The translations under genes and the position numbers were made by a program. From the NCBI GenBank assembly GCA_025352185.1, contig JANXTV010000098.1:1-25339 (forward strand): DNA of 25,339 bases, written 5' to 3'. How positions within the stretch are numbered: position 1 is the first letter of the stretch; the number at the start of each line of letters is the position of its first letter. The notes under the pieces were generated by a model. That model saw only the letters and a list, made by a program, of their open reading frames with translations. It made no database searches and was not told the DNA's origin. The stretch comes from Oligoflexia bacterium. GTDB taxonomy: Bacteria > Bdellovibrionota > UBA1018. Shown in pieces: positions 1 to 7,321 of this stretch.

Positions 1-2
1 AA

Positions 3-398
3 CAAAGTGTGGGTAAGGTAAATAAAGTCGTGAAGTACCAAAAGGCGAACAAGAAGAAAGTCGAATGGTCGACCTTCCAGTACGATAACCGCGGGAATCT
101 CACGGTTGCGAAGAATTCGGGCGGAGCGGGAGTTCGTTTATTTTACGATAACCTCGGTCGAATTAAGACCATGGTGGATGCCGGGAAAAAGCAGATTCAA
201 TTCAAATATAACGAAAATTCGAAGCCGGTCGAAATCATTGATCCCGCCATGGGATCCATCACGGTACAGTACTCGAATAGTGGTGAAGTGAAGAAGGTCG
301 ATTCTTCGGGCGGCCGGAAGATTGCTTTAGCGGTCACTTCGGCATTCCAAAACTTACTCGAAATCATTCGGCCCGCGGGCGTAACCCTCTCCTTCTAA
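3..398 (+). CDS. RHS/YD-repeat protein, C-terminal fragment (5' end outside window)
   Basis: The reading frame is open to the left edge of the window, so this is the tail of a longer gene; the GTG at 9 is probably not the real start. The translated part carries degenerate YD/RHS repeats, for example YDNRGNLTVAKN, then FYDNLGRIKTMVDAG, then FKYNENSKPVEIID, spaced about 20 residues apart as in the RHS beta-strand shell. RHS-repeat proteins are large secreted or surface proteins forming a hollow beta-cocoon; some deliver toxins. The end seen here (about 130 residues) carries no recognisable toxin tip and stops shortly after the repeats, so it may be a plain shell or adhesin type. A small exported protein follows 17 bp downstream and is probably co-transcribed. 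The repeat family is fairly certain; the function is unknown. Confidence 0.72.
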   Translation, partial: QSVGKVNKVVKYQKANKKKVEWSTFQYDNRGNLTVAKNSGGAGVRLFYDNLGRIKTMVDAGKKQIQFKYNENSKPVEIIDPAMGSITVQYSNSGEVKKVDSSGGRKIALAVTSAFQNLLEIIRPAGVTLSF

Positions 399-415
399 GT
401 CAGGATTAAGCAGCT

Positions 416-625
416 ATGAAAAAGACTCTCTTTTTACTCGCCCTCGTTTTCGCTTTCTCCGCCTTCGCGGAACCGAGTCCGAAGCCGGCCACGAGCTCCG
501 ACCTCGGAGTGTCCGACCCGAGCTGCACGGGCCAGTCGGACGTCCAGACGAAGCCGGACGAGCCCGTCATGGTCTACGACCCGGTGACGAAAAAGATGGT
601 GCCTAAAACCGTTAAAGCGCTTTAG
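416..625 (+). CDS. Small exported protein downstream of RHS gene
   Basis: This 69-residue protein begins with a clear Sec signal peptide: MKK, then a Leu/Phe/Ala-rich core, with likely cleavage after AFA near residue 18. The mature part of about 50 residues is rich in Pro, Ser, Thr, Asp and Lys, has one Cys (Cys37), and ends in a short basic segment. I recognise no domain. It starts 17 bp after the RHS-repeat gene, so the two are likely one transcript. It does not resemble known RHS immunity proteins, which are usually larger and often cytosolic or membrane-bound. A 7-bp inverted repeat (GCCTAAA at 601-607, TTTAGGC at 621-627) spans its stop codon. The gene call rests on the signal peptide, position and codon use; no Shine-Dalgarno site is obvious. 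Confidence 0.6.
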   Translation: MKKTLFLLALVFAFSAFAEPSPKPATSSDLGVSDPSCTGQSDVQTKPDEPVMVYDPVTKKMVPKTVKAL

Positions 626-627
626 GC
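601..627 (+). repeat. Inverted repeat spanning the stop codon of the small exported protein
   Basis: GCCTAAA (601-607) and TTTAGGC (621-627) are perfect reverse complements around a 13-nt loop. The structure includes the TAG stop at 623-625. A second short hairpin, GGGG-AAAA-CCCC (636-647), follows at once. Neither is followed by a T-run, so this is not a standard intrinsic terminator. It could stabilise the 3' end of the transcript. Confidence 0.4.
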
Positions 628-660
628 TCCAGATGGGGGAAAACCCCTGTGTCAGGCCCT

Positions 661-675
661 GTCTAGTAACTAGAC
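661..675. promoter_or_regulatory. Perfect palindrome, candidate upstream activator site for the sigma-54 promoter
   Basis: GTCTAGTAACTAGAC is a perfect 7+1+7 palindrome. Its centre (668) lies about 116 bp upstream of the start point predicted from the sigma-54 promoter at 757-773. Sigma-54 activators (bacterial enhancer-binding proteins) usually bind inverted repeats about 80-150 bp upstream. An AT-rich stretch (714-732, with the inverted pair ATATA/TATAT) lies between the two and could bend. The palindrome is seen directly; its role is inferred from spacing. Confidence 0.4.
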
Positions 676-756
676 ACCCGTCGCCTAACTGCGCGACAGG
701 CCGAAAATGACCCATATAAAACCCTATTATATACAGAGACTTACCTGCTTTTAGGG

Positions 757-773
757 TTGGCACTCGCATTGCT
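757..773 (+). promoter_or_regulatory. Sigma-54 (RpoN) promoter, -24/-12 type
   Basis: The sequence TTGGCACTCGCATTGCT matches the RpoN consensus TGGCAC-N5-TTGC(A/T) at every core position and has the required spacing between the GG and GC dinucleotides. The predicted transcription start is near 784, giving a leader of about 57 nt before the ATG at 841. It would make the downstream small secreted protein dependent on an enhancer-binding activator. Confidence 0.75.
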
Positions 774-777
774 TTAT

Positions 778-820
778 CTAGTACTGAAGGCCCACAGTGG
801 ATGAGTTGGGTCAGAACTAG
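778..820 (+). promoter_or_regulatory. Leader hairpin of the sigma-54-driven gene
   Basis: CTAGTACTGA (778-787) pairs with TCAGAACTAG (811-820) with one mismatch, and CCCA (792-795) with TGGG (807-810) inside it could extend the stem. The hairpin would lie at the 5' end of the mRNA, just before the ribosome site GAGAGG at 827-832. It may act in mRNA stability or translation. The pairing is visible; the function is inferred. Confidence 0.35.
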
Positions 821-840
821 TGTGATGAGAGGTGTTTATT

Positions 841-1059
841 ATGATGTCGAAAATCCTGTTTGTTTTTACCGTGGTCAGCTTCTTGAACCCAATCGCCGTG
901 ATGGCCGACCAGATGAAGACCCATGACTATAAAGCTGGCCAAGCGAAGTGTGAAGAGTGGAAGGCGAAGATGCTCGCGCAACAAGCCGACGGTAAGCAAC
1001 CCGCTTCCCTCGCTCCGTTTAAAGAAGGATTCGTCGGCTCGCTGACGACCAAGCCCTAA
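841..1059 (+). CDS. Small secreted protein, sigma-54-controlled
   Basis: This is a 72-residue protein from the ATG at 841, chosen because GAGAGG (827-832) lies 8 nt upstream; an in-frame GTG at 832 is less likely. It has an N-terminal signal peptide (SKILFVFTVVSFL core) with probable cleavage after AVMA. The mature region of about 47 residues is hydrophilic and Lys/Gln-rich, with a single Cys in KCEEWKAKM. No known family is recognised. It has its own sigma-54 promoter upstream and a strong intrinsic terminator downstream, so it is a single-gene transcription unit under dedicated control, unusual for so small a protein. It is probably a periplasmic or secreted product made under a specific condition. 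Confidence is high that it is a gene, and nil on its biochemical function. Confidence 0.75.
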   Translation: MMSKILFVFTVVSFLNPIAVMADQMKTHDYKAGQAKCEEWKAKMLAQQADGKQPASLAPFKEGFVGSLTTKP

Positions 1060-1112
1060 TCTTACGTTTTCTTCGCGACGATTCGCCCCCCGAATCCCCC
1101 CTGCGAAAATTT

Positions 1113-1149
1113 AAAGCGAATGAAGGTCCCCCCTTCATTCGCTTTTTTT
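1113..1149 (+). terminator. Strong intrinsic terminator
   Basis: AAAGCGAATGAAGG (1113-1126) and CCTTCATTCGCTTT (1132-1145) form a perfect 14-bp stem around the 5-nt loop TCCCC, followed by a T-run to 1149. It ends transcription of the small secreted protein gene at 841-1059 and isolates it from the gene at 1209. Confidence 0.93.
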
Positions 1150-1208
1150 CGTGTATACTAAAAGAACGCATTTAGTTTCCGCGGTCACATTTTCCCATGG
1201 AGGGGATT

Positions 1209-1682
1209 ATGATTCTTGCGACATTGCTTTTTGCCCTGAGTTCCGCGCACGCCGATACCGTCCAGCCACTCCTTACGGCAACCTCCGACGCTTTTTCCGG
1301 TGAATGTAAGATCTCCCTCGTCGTCGACGACGACCTCATTGCACGAGCGATCGAAGTAAAGTCGCCGACGGAGATCAGTACTTTCCCAATCGAGGGACTC
1401 GGCGAAGGTATGGTTCTTGTCACTGCGTCCGACCAGAAAGTAATTATCCTTCAGTCCGACGCATTCGATCCGCGTTCCGGAGGAGAATTAAAACTGAATT
1501 ACCTCGTGAGTGGCATTAACGGGAAACGTCGCGAAGTGGTGCTGGAAGGTAACCGCACGGGATCCACGTGGAACTTACTTATTAACGATAGCGCCGGGCG
1601 CCGGATCGTTTTAAGTGCATACTTTAAGGCGAATAAATTTCTCGGAAAAGTAATCGGACTCGTCTCGGTCGCGTTTAAGTAA
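1209..1682 (+). CDS. Secreted protein of unknown function
   Basis: This is a 157-residue protein. The ATG at 1209 is preferred over the in-frame ATG at 1197 because GGAGG (1199-1203) then sits 5 nt upstream and the protein starts directly with a signal peptide (MILATLLFALSSAHA, cleavage near residue 15). The mature part has one Cys in GECKISLVVDDD and alternating hydrophobic and polar segments (EGMVLVTASDQKVIILQSD, GELKLNYLVSG, REVVLEGNRTG), which suggests an all-beta periplasmic or secreted domain. I do not recognise the family. It sits after a terminator, so it must have its own promoter; TATACT at 1154-1159 is a possible -10 without a clear -35. It converges with the minus-strand gene at 1684, with a single base between the two stop codons. 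Confidence 0.72.
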   Translation: MILATLLFALSSAHADTVQPLLTATSDAFSGECKISLVVDDDLIARAIEVKSPTEISTFPIEGLGEGMVLVTASDQKVIILQSDAFDPRSGGELKLNYLVSGINGKRREVVLEGNRTGSTWNLLINDSAGRRIVLSAYFKANKFLGKVIGLVSVAFK

Positions 1683-1683
1683 C

Positions 1684-1956
1684 TTACTGTTTCCGTTCCG
1701 AATCATCATGGATGAGGGCCTGAAGTTCGGCTTTCGCGTGATCAGGAATCTCGCTCGCCGCATCTTTCGCTTCTCCGAAGATCGCCTTGGATTTCTTCTT
1801 TACGGTCTTGAGCGCCGGAGATTTTTCCGCGCTCGAGAGGGTCGAGCGGACTTGATCACTCACCGTGCGTCCGTTCCACTTAATGAGGTGGGAGGCAACG
1901 AGGATCACGAGAGCGAAGACCGAAGCCTTTAAGATCCAGCCAATGAGTTTAAACAT
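1684..1956 (-). CDS. Small single-pass membrane protein
   Basis: This is a 90-residue protein with one N-terminal hydrophobic segment (about residues 4-24, LIGWILKASVFALVILVASHL) and a charged, Lys/Ala/Glu-rich helical remainder likely to face the periplasm or cytoplasm. No known domain is recognised. It begins 10 bp after the stop codon of the CheY-like receiver gene and is surely in the same transcript. The pairing suggests a membrane anchor or partner for the receiver, but this is only guilt by association. Its stop codon is one base away from that of the convergent plus-strand gene. Confidence 0.66.
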   Translation of the reverse strand: MFKLIGWILKASVFALVILVASHLIKWNGRTVSDQVRSTLSSAEKSPALKTVKKKSKAIFGEAKDAASEIPDHAKAELQALIHDDSERKQ

Positions 1957-1966
1957 CTATTTCTCC

Positions 1967-2383
1967 TTACCCTGCCCGGTGGGCCGAGCTGCTGCTGATA
2001 TCGGGGAGTGGTCCGGATTCACCGCGGAGGGCGCGGTCCATCACGCTGCGCACGTCTTCGGAATGAAACGGCTTCTGGATGTAGTCTTTTGCCCCGACGT
2101 GAATGGCTTCCATCACGAGGTGGATTTGGTCCATCGCGGAAATCATTACGACGATCGCATTCCGATCCGCTTTCATGATCTGCTTCGTTGCTTCAATCCC
2201 GCTAATTTTCGGCATCACGACGTCCATCGTAGTAATATCCGGACGGAGCCGGTTCCACTGGGCGAGAGCCTCCTCACCGTCCGCCGCTTCGCCGACGACG
2301 GAATAACCCGCTTCGGTCAGGACTTCGGCTAAGGTTTTTCTCACGAACGCGACATCATCCACGATCAATACGGTTTTCGTCAT
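1967..2383 (-). CDS. CheY-like single-domain response regulator
   Basis: This is a 138-residue receiver domain without an output domain. All catalytic landmarks are present: the acidic pair Asp9-Asp10 in VLIVDD, phospho-acceptor Asp54 in TTMDVVMPK, Ser82 in VVMISAM, and Lys104 in DYIQKPF. After about residue 120 there is only a short Ser/Gly-rich tail. I chose the ATG at 2383 because the family typically starts a few residues before VLIVDD; an in-frame ATG at 2392 would add three residues. It would take a phosphoryl group from a histidine kinase and signal by protein contact, as CheY does at the flagellar motor. No kinase or chemotaxis gene is adjacent, so its partner is elsewhere. The next gene is a small membrane protein. 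Confidence 0.93.
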   Translation of the reverse strand: MTKTVLIVDDVAFVRKTLAEVLTEAGYSVVGEAADGEEALAQWNRLRPDITTMDVVMPKISGIEATKQIMKADRNAIVVMISAMDQIHLVMEAIHVGAKDYIQKPFHSEDVRSVMDRALRGESGPLPDISSSSAHRAG

Positions 2384-2475
2384 AGCTTCCATTATTCTAC
2401 GCGAAAATTTCGTCGCCGGGGAATGGGTGTTTCCTGCCGAGTCGGATAATTGACGGTACGGTCGAAAGTCTCGGG

Positions 2476-3756
2476 CTACTTTTCCGTCCGTGCTTGGACG
2501 AGTTCTACCAGGACGGTCTGCACCTGGCGCTCGTTGGCTTTCCGCACGGTAAACTTCAGGCTGCCCGCCGGAGTATCGAAATAGAGCTCGTCCCCGGGTT
2601 CCGGTATTTTAGAGAATTGCTGGAGGAGGAACCCTCCAATCGTCTCGTAGTCCCCTTCGGGAATTTCGAGGTGGAGTTTTTCGTTAATGGCGGTGACTTC
2701 CATTTTCGCTTGGAAGAGGTACTTATTCTCGCCGAGCTCTTTAAAGTCGGCCGTCTGGTCGTCGTGCTCATCTTCGATTTCACCGACGATTTCTTCCACG
2801 ATATCCTCAAACGTAAGGATCCCGATGGCGCCGCCGTATTCGTCGACGATCACGACCATTTCGGTTTCGTCGCGACGCATGATTTTCAATAGGTCATCGA
2901 GGTGGTGAGTTTCGGCGATATAGGTCGCGTTCGTGATGAAGTTACGAACGCTCTGGTTCGGATCGGGCGCGTGAAAGAGGTCGGACACCTCTAGGACCCC
3001 GACGATATTATCGATTCGGCCAGAGTAAACGGGCATGCGAGAGTGGCGGTGACTTTTAAAGCGTTCGAGTCCTTCTTTAATCGAAGCATGTTCTTCGATC
3101 GCTTCCACTTTAATGAGAGGAATGAGGACGTGTTTCGCCTCGGTGCCCTTAAATTCGAAAATTCGGCGGATCATGCGCTTCTCATTCGCGCCGAGTTCGC
3201 TTTCCCGCTTTCCGTAGGAAAGTACCGTAAGGAGTTCGTCTCGTCCGGACTGGGTTTTTCCCGTCAGGAGTTCCTCGATAGGCCGAAGAATTCGGGACAG
3301 TCCCGCGGTGTAGAAAGAAATGGTCCGGGTGATTGGGTAGAAGAGAATATAGACGAGCGAAACGGGGTATGCCACGAGCGGTGCGAGGCGATTTGCGTTC
3401 TTCTGGTAGAGAGTTTTCGGAATGAGTTCGCCGAGGAAGACGACGAGGGGGGAAGCAATGGCTACCGCCACCCATTCCGAAGAATGGCCGTACCGTGCGC
3501 GCGCCCAGAGCGAACAGAGCGCGGAAATGAGAACTACGCAGAGCGCGGTCATTACGAGGGTGGAAGTCAGAACGCGCTCCGGATGCAGCGAAAGTTTTAG
3601 GGCGAGGCGAGCACTCCGGGATCCCCGCGTAGCCCGAGACTTTAATTTAATCGGATCGGCAGAGAGCAACGCGATCTCGCTTCCGGAAAAGAACCCTTCA
3701 ATGATGAGGAGGGGAGCGAGGAGTGCGATGAGGGTGGAGGTAGAGAGCTCATTCAT
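2476..3756 (-). CDS. CNNM/CBS/CorC-type membrane protein (hemolysin family)
   Basis: This 426-residue protein has the full architecture of the HlyC/CorC (CNNM) family. An N-terminal transmembrane CNNM (DUF21) domain covers residues about 5-165, with GFFSGSEIALLS and GELIPKT motifs. A CBS pair covers about 207-330 (HSRMPVYSGRIDNIVGVL; VDEYGGAIGILTFEDIVEEIVGEIEDE), and a C-terminal CorC_HlyC domain covers about 340-422 (GDYETIGGFLLQQFSKIPEPGD). Members take part in magnesium/cobalt efflux or homeostasis at the inner membrane; the name hemolysin is historical. The start codon overlaps the stop of the paralog upstream by ATGA, with GAGGAGG (3767-3773 on the complement) before it. The two paralogs are therefore translationally coupled and may form a heterodimer. 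Confidence 0.93.
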   Translation of the reverse strand: MNELSTSTLIALLAPLLIIEGFFSGSEIALLSADPIKLKSRATRGSRSARLALKLSLHPERVLTSTLVMTALCVVLISALCSLWARARYGHSSEWVAVAIASPLVVFLGELIPKTLYQKNANRLAPLVAYPVSLVYILFYPITRTISFYTAGLSRILRPIEELLTGKTQSGRDELLTVLSYGKRESELGANEKRMIRRIFEFKGTEAKHVLIPLIKVEAIEEHASIKEGLERFKSHRHSRMPVYSGRIDNIVGVLEVSDLFHAPDPNQSVRNFITNATYIAETHHLDDLLKIMRRDETEMVVIVDEYGGAIGILTFEDIVEEIVGEIEDEHDDQTADFKELGENKYLFQAKMEVTAINEKLHLEIPEGDYETIGGFLLQQFSKIPEPGDELYFDTPAGSLKFTVRKANERQVQTVLVELVQARTEK

Positions 3757-4841
3757 AAATCGTCGTCCTCCTCTTCGATCAGAAGTTCATCGAGGAGTGC
3801 TTCGAGCACGTCATTCATGGTGACAATTCCGACCGGCGTTCCCGCGTCGTTCGTGATCATGGCGAGATGGATACGCTGCCGCTTCATTTTTCTAAAGAGT
3901 GAATTTAACCGGGTCGCGGAACTCACGAAAAAGGGTTTCCACATGATTTCCGATATCGGGGTCGTCGGATCCGTCTTTTCGAGTTTAGCGAGTAGGAGAT
4001 CCTTTGAGTAAAGGAGTCCGACCACGTCGATGCGATTTTTTCCGTAAACTGGAATGCGGGAGTAACGCTGGCCCGCCGCCCCTTCCTTCATCGAGGAAAG
4101 GGCCTGCTGAAGGGTTGTGTTCTGGGAAAGCATGAAAATCCGCGAAAGCGGAGTCGTGATTTCAATCACCGGAGTATCGTCGAGGTCGAAAACATTTCGG
4201 ATGAGTTGGAGTTCCGTCGACTGGACCGTTCCTTCGCGCTGCGCTTCTTCTACCATCGAGAGAAAGTCTTCTTCGCGGAGCTTAGAAGCAGTCGAAAGGA
4301 GGCGAGGATCGCTCGATTTATTTCCGGGTAAAAATTTTCCGCTCAGTCGTTGGACGCCGAGCACACCCATGCGAATCGGGGCCATCGCCGTATAGAGCGC
4401 GTGAAGGGGAGGAGCGGCGAGGGGAGCAATGAGGGTGTTCGTTCGCGCCGCCACGACCTTGGGCGTAATTTCGCAAAGGATGAGTACGATGGGTGAAGTG
4501 AGGAGGGTGCCGATGATGAGATCGACCCCCCAGACGGGAAAGAGGGGAAAATACGTTTCCGCGAACGTTCGAATGAGTCCGGGATCATGGGAGGTCGCCA
4601 CGGATTCGGAAATAATACTCGAGATCGCAATATTCGCGATTTCGTTACAGACGAGAATCGTGACGAGTACTCCGGCGGGGTCACCGAGGAGTTTTTTAAT
4701 CATCCGGTGTGCGGGTTTAAATTTTTCGCGGAGGTGCTTCAGCTGGATCTTCGAAAGCGAAAAAAGCGCAATCTCGGAGCCCGAAAGGAACCCCGAGATT
4801 GCGATAAGTATAAATATGAGCAGGGTGGACAGTGTTTCCAC
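3753..4841 (-). CDS. CNNM/CBS membrane protein lacking the CorC domain
   Basis: This is a 362-residue paralog of the downstream gene. The CNNM domain spans about residues 3-170 (GFLSGSEIALFSLS; CEITPKVV) with several membrane segments, followed by a CBS pair at about 227-352 (YSRIPVYGKNRIDVVGLLY; TNDAGTPVGIVTMNDVLEALLDE). Instead of a C-terminal CorC_HlyC domain it ends in an acidic tail (EEEDDDL). The start is GTG at 4841: an in-frame stop lies only two codons upstream, so no earlier start exists. The gene begins 23 bp after lon, so it is likely in the lon transcript, and it overlaps the next gene by 4 bp. The role is probably divalent-cation transport or its regulation; the substrate is not determinable from sequence. 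Confidence 0.9.
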   Translation of the reverse strand: METLSTLLIFILIAISGFLSGSEIALFSLSKIQLKHLREKFKPAHRMIKKLLGDPAGVLVTILVCNEIANIAISSIISESVATSHDPGLIRTFAETYFPLFPVWGVDLIIGTLLTSPIVLILCEITPKVVAARTNTLIAPLAAPPLHALYTAMAPIRMGVLGVQRLSGKFLPGNKSSDPRLLSTASKLREEDFLSMVEEAQREGTVQSTELQLIRNVFDLDDTPVIEITTPLSRIFMLSQNTTLQQALSSMKEGAAGQRYSRIPVYGKNRIDVVGLLYSKDLLLAKLEKTDPTTPISEIMWKPFFVSSATRLNSLFRKMKRQRIHLAMITNDAGTPVGIVTMNDVLEALLDELLIEEEDDDL

Positions 4842-4864
4842 AGCTTAGGATCTGGTCCGAAGGA

Positions 4865-7321
4865 TCAGGAAGAACCCTGACCTTTCGCAGCTGCCGCCGC
4901 GGCAGCGCCTCCCATGCGGCGTCGACCCGTCGACGATTTCGACCGAGTCTCTTTCGTTTCACTCTCGTTGCCTTTAAGCTTCTGAGTGAGCGCTACTTCG
5001 AGTACTTCGTCAATCGTCTTTACGGGTACGAACCGGAGGCCCTCGCGGAGTTCGGGCGGAAGATCTTCAAGATCCTTCTTATTCTTATCCGGAATGATCA
5101 CGGTTTTTACGCCATGTCTCATTGCGGCTAAGGCCTTCTCTTTGAGTCCGCCGATTGGGAGGACTCGACCCGTCAGGGTGATTTCTCCCGTCATCGCGAC
5201 GTCCTTATGGATCGGGATCCCGGTGAGACGCGAGATAATCGCCGTCGCCATCGTGATTCCGGCGGAAGGACCGTCTTTCGGAATTCCCCCTTGCGGATAG
5301 TGGACGTGAATGTCCGTATTCGCGAGGGTGTCTTCGTCGAGTCCGAAGTCTTTCGCTCTCCACCGGATCAGGCCGAGTGCGGCGTGAGCCGACTCTTTCA
5401 TCACATCCCCGAGTTGCCCCGTGAGCATGATGCCGCCTTTTCCTTTAATCGCCGTGGTTTCGACGTAGAGGATTTCTCCTCCCACGGCGGTCCAAGCGAG
5501 GCCGGTAGCGATACCGACTTCATCGATTTCCTGCTCGTCTTCACGCGTGAAGTTCGCAGGTCCGAGAAGTTTTGCAACCATGGTTGCATCGACCGTGGTC
5601 TTTCCCTCTTTACCTTCGGCCACGAGACGCGCGGTCTTACGGCAGAGGGTTCCGATTTGGCGTTCAAGATTCCGGAGTCCGGCTTCTCGAGTGTATCCGG
5701 CGATAACCGCTTTCAATCCGTCATCGGTAAAGTCGATCTGATCTTTTTTAAGACCGTTTTCGACGACCTGTTTCGGGACCGTATACTTCTTCGCGATGAA
5801 GAATTTTTCGTCTTCGGTATAACCCGGGATCTGGATTACTTCCATTCGGTCCCGAAGGGCCGAAGGGATAGCGCCGAGATCGTTACAGGTCGCGATAAAG
5901 AGTACGTTCGATAAATCGAGCGGGACGTTTAAGTAATGGTCGCGGAACGAATTATTCTGTTCCGGATCGAGAACCTCGAGGAGCGCCGACGCGGGGTCGC
6001 CGCGGAAGTCGTTACCGAGTTTATCGATCTCGTCGAGAACGAAGATCGGGTTATTTGTGCCCGCTTGCTTCATTCCCTGAACGATTCGTCCGGGGAGGGC
6101 GCCGACGTAAGTCCGGCGGTGACCCCGAATTTCCGCTTCGTCCTTTACTCCACCGAGTGAGATACGAACGAATTCGCGTCCCATCGACCGAGCGATCGAC
6201 TTACCGAGACTGGTCTTACCTACGCCCGGAGGTCCGGAGAGGCAGAGGATCGGCCCTTTCATCTTATCTTTTAATCGGCGTACCGCGAGATACTCGAGGA
6301 TACGTTCTTTAACTTTATCGAGATTATGGTGGTCATCGTCGAGAATTTGCTTCGCGTGCTTCAGTTCGAGGTTATCCTTGGTCTGTTTTGTCCAAGGCGT
6401 CTCGATCAGCCAGTCGATGTAGCTGCGGAGCATCGACGCTTCGCTCGCATCTGGATGCATGCGCTCTAAGCGACCGAGTTGCTTCATTGCTTCGACTTCG
6501 ACTTCCTGAGGCATATGGCACTTCGCTACTTTATCGCGGAGTTCATTGATCTCTTCGGACTTCGAGTCGCCATCGCCGAGTTCACTCTTGATGGCGCGCA
6601 TCTGTTCGCGGAGGAAGTATTCCTTTTGCGATTTCTGCATTTCATCTTTTGCTTGAGACCGAATTTTTGCTTGGAGCGTAAGCACTTCGATTTCACGCGT
6701 GAGGCTCTCGTGGATCTTCATCAGGCGATCGAAAGCATCGGTCGTCTCTAGAATATTCTGAGCTTCGGAAACTTTAAGCCCGAGGTTCGATGCTACGAGA
6801 TCCGCCATGCGGCCCGGATCCGTAATATCGTCGAGCACCATCAGGATGTCCGGAGCGAGCGATTTCCCGAGCGAGATGACTCGCTCGAGTTGTTCGCGAA
6901 CGGTGCGCATGAGCGCTTCCGCTTCGGACTGACGGGGAGAGACGGGTTCATTAATTCGTTCGATTGCCACTTCGTAGAAAGGATCGCGCGATTTGAACTC
7001 GTTGATCTTCGCCTTGCACAGTCCCTGGGTCAGAATTTTAATCCGACCGTCGGGAAGTTTGCGCATACGCATGATCATCGCTACGGTGCCCGTTTGATAA
7101 ATACCTTCGGGTGCCGGATGTTCGTCGCTGATGTCTTTCTGAGAAGCGAGAAGAATAAGCCTATCCGAACGGGATAACGCCTCTTCGACTGCCTTGATGC
7201 TCGAATCCCGCCCCACGAAGAGGGGGATGATCATATACGGGAACACCACAATATCGCGTACCGGCAGCATGGGTAGTGCGCTTGGGATTTCCACTTGTTC
7301 TCCGTCGTAGTTGGTTACCAT
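4865..7321 (-). CDS. lon: ATP-dependent Lon protease
   Basis: This 818-residue protein matches full-length LonA. The N-terminal substrate-binding domain begins at PMLPVRDIVVFPYM (residues 17-30), and a coiled-coil region covers about 205-255. The AAA+ module has Walker A GPPGVGKT (363-370) and Walker B FVLDEID (427-433). The protease domain has catalytic Ser686 in KDGPSAG and Lys729 in GGLKEKAL, 43 residues apart as in E. coli Lon. Lon degrades misfolded and regulatory proteins in the cytoplasm. The C-terminus carries an unusual low-complexity basic then Ala-rich tail (MGGAAAAAAAKGQGSS). It heads a minus-strand run with two CNNM-family genes. The 276 bp upstream contains no gene and presumably holds its promoter. 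Confidence 0.98.
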   Translation of the reverse strand: MVTNYDGEQVEIPSALPMLPVRDIVVFPYMIIPLFVGRDSSIKAVEEALSRSDRLILLASQKDISDEHPAPEGIYQTGTVAMIMRMRKLPDGRIKILTQGLCKAKINEFKSRDPFYEVAIERINEPVSPRQSEAEALMRTVREQLERVISLGKSLAPDILMVLDDITDPGRMADLVASNLGLKVSEAQNILETTDAFDRLMKIHESLTREIEVLTLQAKIRSQAKDEMQKSQKEYFLREQMRAIKSELGDGDSKSEEINELRDKVAKCHMPQEVEVEAMKQLGRLERMHPDASEASMLRSYIDWLIETPWTKQTKDNLELKHAKQILDDDHHNLDKVKERILEYLAVRRLKDKMKGPILCLSGPPGVGKTSLGKSIARSMGREFVRISLGGVKDEAEIRGHRRTYVGALPGRIVQGMKQAGTNNPIFVLDEIDKLGNDFRGDPASALLEVLDPEQNNSFRDHYLNVPLDLSNVLFIATCNDLGAIPSALRDRMEVIQIPGYTEDEKFFIAKKYTVPKQVVENGLKKDQIDFTDDGLKAVIAGYTREAGLRNLERQIGTLCRKTARLVAEGKEGKTTVDATMVAKLLGPANFTREDEQEIDEVGIATGLAWTAVGGEILYVETTAIKGKGGIMLTGQLGDVMKESAHAALGLIRWRAKDFGLDEDTLANTDIHVHYPQGGIPKDGPSAGITMATAIISRLTGIPIHKDVAMTGEITLTGRVLPIGGLKEKALAAMRHGVKTVIIPDKNKKDLEDLPPELREGLRFVPVKTIDEVLEVALTQKLKGNESETKETRSKSSTGRRRMGGAAAAAAAKGQGSS

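Noticed and set aside
661..675. Palindrome as an intrinsic terminator
   Set aside because: The loop is a single base and no T-run follows; the spacing fits an activator site better.
434..769. Minus-strand frame of 111 codons
   Set aside because: It overlaps the small exported protein and the sigma-54 promoter region; the product is Arg/Gly-rich with no domain or ribosome site.
1865..2332. Plus-strand frame of 155 codons over the receiver gene
   Set aside because: The receiver on the minus strand has all catalytic residues; the plus frame has no motif.
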